From Gymnogyps californianus (lineage: Eukaryota > Chordata > Aves > Accipitriformes > Cathartidae), in NCBI RefSeq assembly GCF_018139145.2, contig NC_059471.1, positions 68,458,020 to 68,522,019 on the forward strand: a stretch of 64,000 nucleotides of DNA, given 5' to 3'. Position numbers and translations under genes: made by a program. The notes beneath the pieces are model-generated. The model was not told the DNA's origin and did not search any database. It worked only from the letters and a program-made list of their open reading frames with translations. Below are positions 36,501 through 47,692 of the stretch, in pieces. Position 1 is the first letter of the stretch, and the number at the start of each line of letters is the position of its first letter.

Positions 36501-39500
36501 ACTGGGGATATGAAGAAGATTTAACGTCTCAACAAGCATGGGGTGAAGGACATGAGGCTTACCAAGCCATTCGCTACATGTTTCCTGCCCGCTGGGATAC
36601 TTTGATGAACATAAAGCACATTGATGAGGGTATTAACAGAATGAAACGGAGAATGCTGTCTCCATAGAATAAGGAAAGTCTCAGAGATGACATTGTCACG
36701 TTTAGATTTTTCTGAACAAATGAAATAAACTGGAAGATTCTGTTTTTTAAAATGGATCTACAAGGACACTAAAAACGCAGAGTTATAAACCTAGCCAGCT
36801 GAATTTGCAGTCCTCACTGATCCTCACTTTGAGATATCACAATACAACCTTTTCCTCTGGGGCAGGATCTTCAGAAGGGCTCAGTGTTTGTGTGAACCTT
36901 CTCTTAGTGAAGTGGATGACAAATAGGAGATGTAAATTTGCTTTGAGGGAAGGTGGGAAATGGTTAGGAAGGAGGGATATAACCCCATGCCCATGCACAG
37001 GTACTGGGTGGTGTGTTTTATGCCACCTGGAAAAAGCCGCTTCATCCATGCTGCATCTGCATCCCTGCATATACCTGTGGAAGCTGAGTTAGGCCCAATA
37101 ATGAACCTATTTGTAAATCCCCAAGCGCATTCGTAACACAGCTGGATAAATACATGTGCAGGCACCTAGTGTAAATAGTCTGAGATTAAAATGAAATTAA
37201 CTCATAGAGATCTATGGCTGTACAAAACTGCCATAGTTTTACTGTCTCCTGTCTTTTGCAAGTTCATCTGTGAAACTTCAAGGTTTTCTTAAGAAATAGT
37301 TTCTCCTTTTGAAGATACTGCATAAACTGTTACAAGAAAAGGTTGAAAAGGCTCTTGCATCCCTTTAAAATGTGTCTTTTGTCTAAATGGCTGTATCTCA
37401 GATCTTCTTATAAAAGGGACCTCACTGGTGATCTTTTATAGTGTAAAATGAAGCTAGTTTGGTTTTTTCTGCAATACAGGCACTTTTGTTCTTATTAATG
37501 CTGTGCAGTAAGTAAGAATCTTTGCAGAGCTGCGGTGATGAGATGGACCTTCAGGATGATAACAGAGGATGCCTACCACAAACCTTAGGAGATTTTGTCC
37601 TTTAAAATAATGTATTAGAATATATCTAGGAAAATACTGGAACTATCTCCAAGGTCTCATCATACATGAATATTTATTTATAATGCAGCTTTATCTCATC
37701 AGTATATTTCCATTAAGACAGAAATGCTTTCTTCAAGGACACCTACTGTTTGAACAACCCTATGGTATATACTTTTTTACTTTGTCCCTGTAGTCACTAC
37801 ACAATGCAAGATTATATTGAAAAATCACATAGTATTTCTTAGCTTACATACCAAAATTTTAAGAGAAGTGGGGGAAAAAGAGCACTGGGCCATTTAAGAA
37901 AAATGAACTACTGAAAAATAGTACAATCAGCCTTTCAAAAACATGTTATCTCTTCTAGTTTTTTTCAAAGTTACCTTTCATGTTTGTATCTCAACACCAA
38001 CTTTTTAACAGAAAAAAATTTTGGGCCTCTTGCTGTTACGTTGTACTGATGCCAGTAACAGAGATTTAAACAGTCTTGTGTTGAATTTGGCCTTGAGCTA
38101 CATTTCTCCGGGGAGGTACAAGTGGTTATACCCAGAAACAGACAGAGGTGCCTGTCTCTGAGGGTAGCGTGGAGGGAATCTCACAAAGAGAAGGCTTCTA
38201 AGACCACATTCCCCTCTTCTTGTATCCTCTTGTCACCCTTGTTACACTAGCCAAGGCAAAATAAGATCAACCAGCAGCCCTCAAAGTAAATTCAAGCTGC
38301 AGAGGTGACAAAGGAGCCACCTGTCTTCCAGTGCACAAAAATGCTACTTCTGTCTATAAAGTGTCATACCGATGAGTCATCTTGTCATCATTACATAGAA
38401 AATGACTAAGTTTGTTAAATATGCCAGCTAATCTATTGAAGTTTGATTTAATGGCAATCAGTATAATCTATTACACATCACATTAATCCATTAATGAAAG
38501 CAACATCTGCAAGTCAACTGGCTCTGCTTTTTTATCTACATTCAAACAGTGCATTTAAAAAGAGTGCCCAATAAAATGTGACTATTTATCAAGCCATAAG
38601 TGTTCTGTTCAGAATTTAAGGAATTGCTCATTAATAGTCTTCCATTGTGCACTTTAATTGAGCTCTGAGTAGATGAGTGGCACACCTATGCAGAGTGATT
38701 AAGCAATACTTTTTCAGCCACGATTTTAACCACATCGCTTAAATGACTGGAAGTTTTCCTTTCATAAGGGATATGGGCACCTGTGTAACGTCTGCTGTAG
38801 CTGTTAGCTCCAGCTGCAGAGCTCTTGGTTATACACAAACAAGTCTTACCCATTTCAGTCAGGTAAACAGCATAATCAAAATGACTGGGCTGTCTCATAT
38901 GATCAAGTTGAGGAGATACAATCTGTGACTGAAATGCATGAACACGGGGCTACTCCTTCACTTAAAAAAGGGAACATATCTGACATATTTGACTCCAAAT
39001 GACTAAGAAGGTGGGCTGAAAAGGTTAGGTTCACCTCACCATACATAGAAACATTTCATCAAATTGAATTTCCTTTAGAGGCAACAAGGAAGAATAGGCA
39101 CTTTCAAGGTATGACTCACCACACTACAGGTGTCTAAAATAGCTCCCATGAGTTGTGCGCTAATAGTACCTTTTTCTCTCTTTTGACTACAAACACATGT
39201 CGTCTGACTAGCTTAGGTATAAATATCTCTGTTGTAGTTGTTTAAAATGAGTGGTAAGTGTATGTACGGGCTGAAGTATGGTGTTAGAGAAGTAGTGGGT
39301 TTGTTGCTAGTGTCTGTCTTGGGCCACTGGACAGTATCACAACGGCAGTGTCGCAACTGCACTGACTATAGATTTACGTGGTATGTGGCCTTTCCTTCCA
39401 CACCGGCATTATGATGGCCTGGCCCCATGGTCCTGCAAGCTGTTGCGTTGGTCACAACACTGATTTCACCTTGCAGCCAGACGGATTCCTCTCTTCACCA

Positions 39501-40044
39501 TCTCCCCTGCCATCTGTCTCTTCTCCTGACACCACTCTGCAGCTTGTGGTGACAGTTCGCTTCCCTCAGCCTTCCCAAAAAGTGGTATCTGCCACCACCT
39601 CAGCCTTTCACCAAGCCCTCTACTTCCAACACTGCCAGGCTGGAAGCCTTGGTCATGGAGACATGAAAGGGAGTTTTTCCCTTTCTCCCAGTGACCAGCA
39701 AATACAGTTTCCACAGCAGAAAGGTCAGACTGAATGCAGCAGTTCCTCCTTATCCCAAGTATGACTATCCGTTCCCCCATCCCCACTCCTTCTTCAGCAA
39801 TCTTTTCTAGATTTTCAGGTGATTGCCTGGATTTTTGCTAACAGAACCGAAATGCATCCACAGAGTCTCCATCCCTCCTTTTTCACTCTCCTTTCCCCAT
39901 CTTTCTCCTTCATATCCATTGCCGAGCTGCTTTGCAAACTTTTCTTGTAAGACAATCATACAGCTCCAGCAAGACAACTAAGATAATTAAGAACATATAT
40001 ACACACATGCAGTTTGCTTCTTACTGAGAAATGTTTGTGGGGAG
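30560..40044. other. Non-coding DNA, nothing firmly recognised
   Basis: At 30824-30860 an AATAAAGCACTCC block followed by TTTCGGTGTC looks vaguely like the tail of another LTR but could not be delimited. A strong acceptor-like TTCTCCTTATTGCAG ends at 31849, followed by about 45 bases with CpGs and a GTAAGG; it is too short to call an exon. 38380-38680 is rich in TAAT motifs without repeat signatures. Microsatellites are trivial, for example CA at about 33415-33428. Confidence 0.6.
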
Positions 40045-40140
40045 ATAATAATATCCTTTATTAGAACAATTAATGCAGTTAGAAAAAATACAGAAGCTTT
40101 TGGGCACATAGTTCTTTCTCAGAGCTGCTGTTCAGGTTAC
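40045..40140 (+). repeat. Dispersed repeat copy B, family unidentified
   Basis: Aligns with 20655-20740 in the same orientation. It contains TCCTTTATTAGAACAATTAA, then GCAGTTAGAAAAAATACAGA, then AGCTTTTGGGCACA and TTCAGGTTA. It may be part of a longer old repeat whose ends are not visible. Confidence 0.55.
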
Positions 40141-43100
40141 ATATTATTGATGATTCAATAATAAGAGGAAAAAACTGCAGAGGTTTTACCATTAGTCTCC
40201 GTTCCAGGACTTCCACACCCAACGACTTTAAGAAACAATCAATGGTGGCCTGCCCCCACCTCCCAAGGAGTGTACAGTCAAAGACAATTTATGTTTCACA
40301 AAAATAATCTCCTTCTGTTCCTTGTCTTGTTTCATTCACCCCTAATCTGCTATGATCTGTTAGCACAAGAGAGAATTAATGGTTTAATTTAGGCTTTAAG
40401 CCTTCCTTTCATAAATTCTTAATTTAATGTGAATTTCAGGAACACAAGAAATGCAGAATAAGGTTTTTCATCTGTAAGCTTCAGGTAGAAAGATCTCAGG
40501 CTGATCTGCAACTAGAGTAAATTAATACAGTTAAAAAGTGAAGTCTGTGTGGAGTTATGTAAATTTACACTAGATATATAGGTTTGTTTTGTTTGAGGTT
40601 TTTTTTTTGTCTGCTCTCCTATTTGTAGGGTACTGTGTACATTTTACAGGTTTTGAATATGGACTCAGCTGTGAAATTTTGGGGACAATGACAAACACTC
40701 ATTTACACAGATAATCCAGAGGGATCACTCAGCCTAAGCACTCACCAGCAAGGGTATGGTTTTATTCTGATGCTACAAGAATCCATCAAGTGGGTCTTTG
40801 ATGTTGCTCTGGTCCCAGTTTGATGTTTCCCTATAGTATTCTAGCAGTGTTGTGGCTTTTGCTTTTTCATGGTGGGGAAAGCAGGAACAAAGTCAACGTT
40901 ATGAATGGGAAGGTAATCAGACACTTGTATATGAGAATGACACAGGACTTTTTTTGGCTAATGGAAGGGAGAGGGGAAAGCAGACGTATTCTCTGTTACT
41001 TTTATATCTTCCTATTCCAGTCTTCATCGGTGCTCCATTTCCTTCACCTGCTTTGTTTTCCTTTTGTCTCCCAAAGCTTTCCATTTATGTTCTCTCTTCC
41101 TATGTAACCTCAAGGCCAATGTGGAAAGGTAATGCAGACTGACGTGCTACCTGCAACCAGGATTCATTGTCCTGGTTTACTCTGCCCTTCTCCCACACAG
41201 GGATGACTTGCCTGTTTCAAAGCCCTGTCTGTTCCACATGTCCTTTGAGGGTCCACTCATGGATTTCCTACTTCCATGACTGTAAATTGTGCTAATAAAA
41301 ATCCACATTTATAAATGAGGAAACAAAGATTAAAGGCTCTTATCTTCACTCACTCAGATGATGACTACCTCCTGCGGCTTGGGAATGCTCCCAGCTCATG
41401 GGTTTTGGTGTCGGCCCTAGTCAAGGTTCAGCTCCACGGTGGGATGAGGTCCAGGTGCATACAATCTTTTCCACTTAGTACCACTCAGTACCCAGTGTAA
41501 ACAGTTGCGCAGGCTTGAAATGAGCCATAATGTTCTCCAAAAGCCTCTCAGTGTATGCAAGTGGAGTACAAGAACCAGGTTGTAAGGTGCTCCACAGAGT
41601 GTACCCATCCCTCAGAACAGTCATTGCCCCTATGGAATAATGACAGAGCCTTCCAGTTCACAGCTCTGTGCTTCTGCATCTAGTCTGCACCGGCCTGCTG
41701 TCAGAGGCTCTCAGCAGCCGTTTTGCAGATGTGAGCTGCAATAGGAAATGGTCAACTATGTTCCCAGGCACTCCTAGTGATCCGGAGCTGAGTCCAACCA
41801 TAGAGGAATCCAGAGCTTTTTCTGGCTGTTCATATTTTGGTGTGATTTGCTTTATGATTTCTGAAAGTCTGCAAATGGCAAAGACATGGAGAAAATACAG
41901 ATCATTTTAATATCAGGTTCACCTGCTCTAACATCAATGCCTTTCTTTACTTCCCAAAGTCCTTTACCTTGCTCTCAGCAAACCTCCTAATAGCTGTATT
42001 CAATGCACAGTTACATATGAATTCCCTGAGTAGCATCTGGTATGTGCGTTGAATAAAGCAGGTGTCTTTGGAAACATTGGATGTTACAGAGCAATTAAGA
42101 CTGTAGCGTAGATACAGAAAATGTAAAAGCAGCATGAAAACCTACATTTGGCATTTGCTGATTTCCAAGTTTTTGATTTGGCAACTTGTGCTGAAGAGTT
42201 CTTTCGCTGTGAGGGTTTGGGTTTAGTATAATTCCCTCTGTTGTTTTAGTGGGAGGTAATAGGAAGCCTAGCAACACATCAGCGCATATCATCATCTGAG
42301 CTTGAGCTTTCCAAATAAACTGCTGCCACCTGGTACGAAGACCAACCAAAGGAGGAACTGTCACCCTGCACCATGCCGGGCTGCTGAGTCGCCGGCTCCC
42401 GGAGAGCATGACTCTGTGCTGTGCTGTGCTGCCTCACCTGATGGCATTTGTTTGGTGGCTTTGTGGACCCTGAGTCAGACTGGAACATTTATGTTCAGCT
42501 ACTCTTTGGCATGAGTTGGACTCACAATGCAAACAAGAGAATTGGATTTGTTTTTTTTTAAATATTCAGTGCCAGCTTAACCTGAAAAGAATTTCACAGG
42601 GTATTTCTTGAGCCCAGAGGCTTCATAGTTGCTGGTTTTGAAAGGTCTGCCTAATGCCAGCAGCAGGAGTTTCTCCAGAAAATGTCCCAAGAATCTTTTC
42701 TAACAGAAAATATTAGGCAATTTATTTTTATAGGTTGTAACCATCTTTTTCAGTAAGAAATATACTGTAAATAAATGGAGTTATCCTGGCGTAAAACTGG
42801 AGGAACATAGTGGCAAAGAAGCTGTATCTGTGCTGTTGTTCACCACTGATGTATTAGACTTTTCTTTTTCATAAGAAATATACACTGCAATTGAAACTAA
42901 AACAAATCAGTAAATATTCCTGTCTAAGTGTGAGGCTTAGAGCTATGTTTCTTCCAGCAGCTGTAACTCAAACCCTCTTGTGCATATGAACACTTCCTAT
43001 TATTGCACATACTGTTAACTTTTGTGCCTTTAATTTTTACTTTTCAGCTATTCAATTTTTAAGATATTTATGTCTAAGTTTATGACGACAGGCTTATCTG

Positions 43101-44119
43101 AACACCTGATTGCACACGCCGCAGTTAAAAAGAGGAAGACTACTGCATTGGACTGACAAAAGTCCCCATCAAACATCAAACTTTCCCACCAATCCCAAAC
43201 ACACACATCCTTCCTAGTGTTGTGACTTACCCAGTCGTCTTGCCTCAAGCAAAGGCAGAAAGATAAACCTTCAGTTGTGTCCTGAAGGTCAACATTTATC
43301 ATTGCTAACATTGAGCTAAAATAGATTTTTCATCTCTTTTCTTTCTGTTTCACAAATATTAGGTGATATCTTTTAACTTTGGAGATGGCATTGGATGTAA
43401 TGCATAGATAGCTGAGGTAAAGTTCTCACACAGTCTTTCATAGACTTATGAACAACAGCTTAATTTTAAATGCATAGTAACCAAAGCTGTTGATTGGAAA
43501 AGCATTGAATTTTAGATGGTGTTCAGAATGGGTAAACAAACTCAGTATTCAAAGCAAAACAAACCAAAACAAAACAAAGCAAAAAAACCTCTTGCTGTTT
43601 TTTAGTCTAAGCAAGGCTCAGTGGAATATGGCTCTATGGTGATGCAGACATCTCCACACTACAACTGGAAGTAGGAGAGCTGTAACACACTAACACAACT
43701 AGTTTGCTTGCAGACCTGAGCTGGCATCACTACTACTGCTGTGACGCCTGATTTGACGTTTCCCGTTCGGATCAGTGCAGATGTGCACTGATGTGCAGTA
43801 GCTGAATTGCTGGGTGTAGATATCTTTATTGGTCCCATTGGTTTCAGATAGTTGTTCATGGGAGTCAAAACATCATAATGGAAGGTGATCCCTGCTCTGA
43901 TGTGTTGACAGTATTGGTTAATAGATAAAGACAAAGGACATGACAGAATGAATAAATAATAGCAAAACACATTAAGCTAGATGCGTGAGTGTCAGGTTGA
44001 AAAATTCTTTGTAGGGGAAGTAGGCTTTTTAAGGAGATTATTTTTGTTTGTTGTGACATATGTTGCAAAAATACAAATGTGTAAGACAATGCTTGTAATA
44101 TTAATTTTGTTGTTTGTTT
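40141..44119. other. Non-coding DNA, nothing recognised
   Basis: AT-rich sequence with an (AAAAC)-like low-complexity patch at 43551-43587 and a (TGTGC)3 run near 42415. A CpG-bearing patch at 42340-42440 has no clear splice sites. No gene or known repeat was recognised. Confidence 0.65.
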
Positions 44120-44745
44120 GAGGGCATGGTGAAAAGTCTGTCAGGGCCTTGAGGGCATTAATATGCCTTACTGGGCCCTGATCAGCCTCACCTGGGGCTT
44201 TCATCCCCACCCCTGCCCATGGGCCCAGGAGCCCTGTTTAGTTCAGCCCTGGGCACCCATTCTCTGCCCACTATGTCGCAGGAGTGCTAGTCTCCAGCTC
44301 AGCCACAGCCATGCCTCTGCCTTGCCATGGGACCTGCTGATCTGGACCCTGACCCATGGACTGACATACCAGCTTGACCTAGGACCTTCCTTGTCACTAT
44401 GGGCTTGCCTGGGAGATGACCGGGCTGTGTCTGACTCTTGTTTACCCTCATCAGACCCGATCTCAACCTTTTGTTTGACTTCCCAGCTTGACCATGTACC
44501 TACCTCATCACCACAACTCGCCTGATGATCCAGACTCTTGGTTGAAGCCGGCTGCTGTCTCTGGACCTGCCCTGCTCACCTCCCTTGGGTACTGCAGGAG
44601 GCTCGACTATGCTAGCTGTATCATCAGCCTCAGCTCCCTGGTCCTTAGGGAGCAGCAAGCCCTCACTACTCCCTGACAGCATGTTGGTCAAGCTGTGGTA
44701 TTTAAAAAGTGGTAAATAACAATAAAATTTCATTGTACAAGATTG
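44120..44745 (+). repeat. GC-richer block, probably retroelement-derived
   Basis: This block differs sharply from its AT-rich flanks: it is rich in CCT/TGG words and contains an internal approximate repeat of about 114 bases (CCAGCTTGACC at 44369-44379 and again at 44483-44493, each followed by alignable sequence). It ends in an AATAAAA signal near 44721. Composition and layout look like an old LTR or another terminal repeat of a bird retroelement. The ends are approximate, no target duplication was found, and I cannot name a family. Open frames of 120 and 101 codons overlap it but look compositional. Confidence 0.42.
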
Positions 44746-47089
44746 GGTGTTTTTTCCCTCATGACAGAAGTATTTGAAGTTAGGGACTTGAAAGTGCATT
44801 TTCAATCACAATTACAGTGTCAGTACTGTGAAGCTATAATCACAATAAGAGCAATTGTTACATGAATCCTATTATAGAGGAGCTCATTTGAGCCAATTAA
44901 TTGAAGAAAACTCTTGAGTTGAAGAATCAGAGCTTCTGTTATGAAGATCAAACCAATCAAATGTTCAGAGTTTCTCTGTTTACTTTCAGCTTGCATAATA
45001 GTTTGGACACAATATGAACCTAATAGATCATATGAAACATCCAGATAGTAAAGCTGCTTGGTCATTACCAAAGTAGGTCAGACTTCAGCCAGCGACCTCA
45101 TCCAGTCTCTCCATCCATCCATTCCCCAAGGATATCTTCAGGACAAATATTACCAGTTTTTTCTTCAAGCTAAAGCTGAGTCTCAGCACTGCCAAGTTCG
45201 CACCATCCAAACAGCATTGCCAAGTCAGCCATGGAGTCCACCACACAGCAGTCACTGCTGACAGTTTGCATGAGAGATCTAATTGGTTTTAGTTATTTTA
45301 TGCTGTGGGAGTTACAGAAAGAGAACAACAGCCCACTGCTCGATGTTTGCCTGCCTCTCCCCAAAAGGTACCTAGATTAAATTTTTTTAGAAGCTGAAGG
45401 TACAGTTTTAATAACATCTTGCAGCTAAAGAAACTCCACAGTTAGCTGCAGAGCGGTAGCTGTTTATCAGTCCTACTCCCTCTCTCTGCTCTAGCTTTTG
45501 GCAAGATCACTATCTTCTTACAGTGATGAAAGAGAATATTAAGTACATACATCAAAATGAAAGACATGATAAGTCGTTTTTTATCTTATTGTTTATTAAG
45601 ACTCTTCATCCCTGATTTATTAAGAGTGGTGCTTTTAATTGATAGTAGTGAAAATTAAAGCTCTGTCATAATAGATTATATCAGTATCTCCTTGTATCCA
45701 AGACTAAAACCTAAAAACCAATTATTTACTTCTTGTAAGGAACACCGCACTGCATGTTTTCATATGGGAAGCCAGTCCCTTAGGTTGTACTTGGAAACTT
45801 AGAGTGGCAGCTCAGAAATGTGGGGTGATAATTCAGATATGCTGGTACCATGGGAAGTCATATAGAAATTTAAGAATTAGGCAGGCTGACGAGAGAATGC
45901 TATGAGAGAGAAAGACTGAGACATAATTATCAGGCAGATATGCAGAGAGGCAGGTGAAAGCCAGCAGTGTGTGTCTTCACACCACTACAGGAGCAATCCC
46001 AGTTCTTTCTGGTAGCACTTCCCCTATTCTCCCCTCAGATTTTAAGTCTAGAATCTGTCAGTAAGAATAGTGCAGTGAGAATAGGGCTTGCGGGGAAAAA
46101 GTGCTTTGAAAAACATCCAGAGTCCAAGGTACTCAGGTATTCAAAGATTTGTTTTGGCATCCAAACTGCAGTCAAACACAGTTCAGAGCAGTGGACCTGT
46201 GTTTCACATGTACAACCTTCTCACTTTTACAGAAATGGCAGACACTTCCACCCACACTCACCTTTAGGATGCAGCAAAATGACCTTGTGATGTCCAGCAT
46301 TGCACCACTGGGCCTAGAGCTCATGTGGACTTGACTTTTTCAGTGTCCAGCCTTGGATGACAGCTGGCTAACTTATTTTTTTGGATAAGACTAAGGTGAT
46401 TCTCATGGGCCTACTAAACCTTTGGGCAAAATGCTGAAAGTATTACCTGCTCCCTGGGAGATCAAGGGACATTCGTGCTTCCCATTCAAAGAAAGTTAGG
46501 TGATATCATGTAAAGTGACTTTACATATTCATTCGGTTATTCCCATTTTTATCAATTCTATGCTACCCTGCCATTGAGGTCAGTCAGCTTCCTGCATGCT
46601 GTTGGCTGCTCCCTCGGAGGCTGACGCTTGCTTTTGTATTCACACTGAGGAGGAATTTCTTTGTGGGCATTACCATGGGACTTTGCTGGACACATGAAAA
46701 CACAGGAATACAGCAGGAGCCCAGCTTCAAAGCAGTGACTGCTCCCCCATGCACTTCAAGGAGCAGCAATCTACATTATTCTGGATGACTTTCTTTGCTC
46801 CATTAGATACAGACAGTTCGTAAGAAAGATTCAGCTTTTATCCTGAAGCAGATTTCTATCCTATTACTCAGTTCTTAATGAGTGGTAATATCACCATAGG
46901 AGGAATGAATATATGGTTGCCAGTGAAAGTAATCTGTTCACAGGAACAGAGCAAGCAGGATTAGAAGTGAGATCCTCGATCACCAAGTCTGCTGTCTTGC
47001 TGTCACAGAAAACCATGTCATTTAAAGACAGGTGTGCAGTGCAGCAAAGGGGGGCACCGTCCCACTGATGGTTTTACCTATATCAGTGG
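44746..47089. other. Non-coding DNA, nothing recognised
   Basis: AT-rich, CpG-poor sequence. An open frame at 45967-46290 (107 codons) has no recognisable domain. No RNA gene or repeat family was seen. Confidence 0.65.
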
Positions 47090-47094
47090 CTTAG
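47090..47094. repeat. Target-site duplication CTTAG (left copy)
   Basis: CTTAG immediately precedes the LTR and recurs perfectly at 47688-47692, fixing both boundaries. Confidence 0.92.
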
Positions 47095-47687
47095 TGTCGT
47101 GGTTTAACCCCAGTCAGCAACTAAGCACCACGCAGCCGCTTCCCCCTCCCCCCTCCCAGTGGGGTGAGGAGGAGGAAAGGAAAAAAAAAGTAAAACTTGT
47201 GGGTTGAGGTAAGAACAGTTTAATATCTAAAGTAAAACATAATACTAACAATAGTAATAATGAAATATAATAATAATAATGGTAATGAAAAGGAATATAA
47301 CAAAAAAAGGAAGGGGGGGAAGGAAAAAAAAAACAGTGATGCACAATGCAATTGCTCACCACCCGCTGACCGATGCCAGAGCTGCGATCCGCCCCTCGCG
47401 GCCAACTCCCCCCAGTTTATATACTGGGCATGACATTCCATGGTATGGAATACCCCTTTGGCTAGTTCAGGTCAGCTGCCCCGGCTATGCTCCCTCCCAG
47501 CTTCTTGCACACCTGCTTGCTGGCAGAGCATGGGAAACTGAAAAGTCTTTGGCTTAAGATAAGCGCTACTTAGCAACAACTCAAACATCAGAGTGTTATC
47601 AACATCATTCTCACACTAAATCCAAAACACAGCACTGTACCAGCTACTAAGAAGAGAGTTAACTCTGTCCCAGCTGAAAACAGGACA
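47095..47687 (-). mobile_element. Solo LTR, third avian retroviral family (593 bp), minus strand
   Basis: Read on the minus strand the LTR starts TGTCCTGTTTTCAGCTGG and ends GGTTAAACCACGACA, with perfect CTTAG duplications on both sides; 5 bp is ERVL-like. TATATAAA (plus strand 47416-47423) is the TATA box, and ATTAAA (plus strand 47219-47224) is the likely poly(A) signal. The R/U5 part includes a TAA-type microsatellite and A/G-rich runs. Its U3 core (GGGGTATTCCATACCATGGA and neighbours) matches the LTR at 7169. No internal genes adjoin. An open frame at 47588-48118 crosses the LTR edge and is fortuitous. Confidence 0.93.
47416..47423 (-). promoter_or_regulatory. LTR TATA box
   Basis: TTTATATA on the plus strand reads TATATAAA on the minus strand. 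It sits inside the near-palindrome CCCAGTTTATATACTGGG (47411-47428), with 16 of 18 positions symmetric. Confidence 0.6.
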
Positions 47688-47692
47688 CTTAG

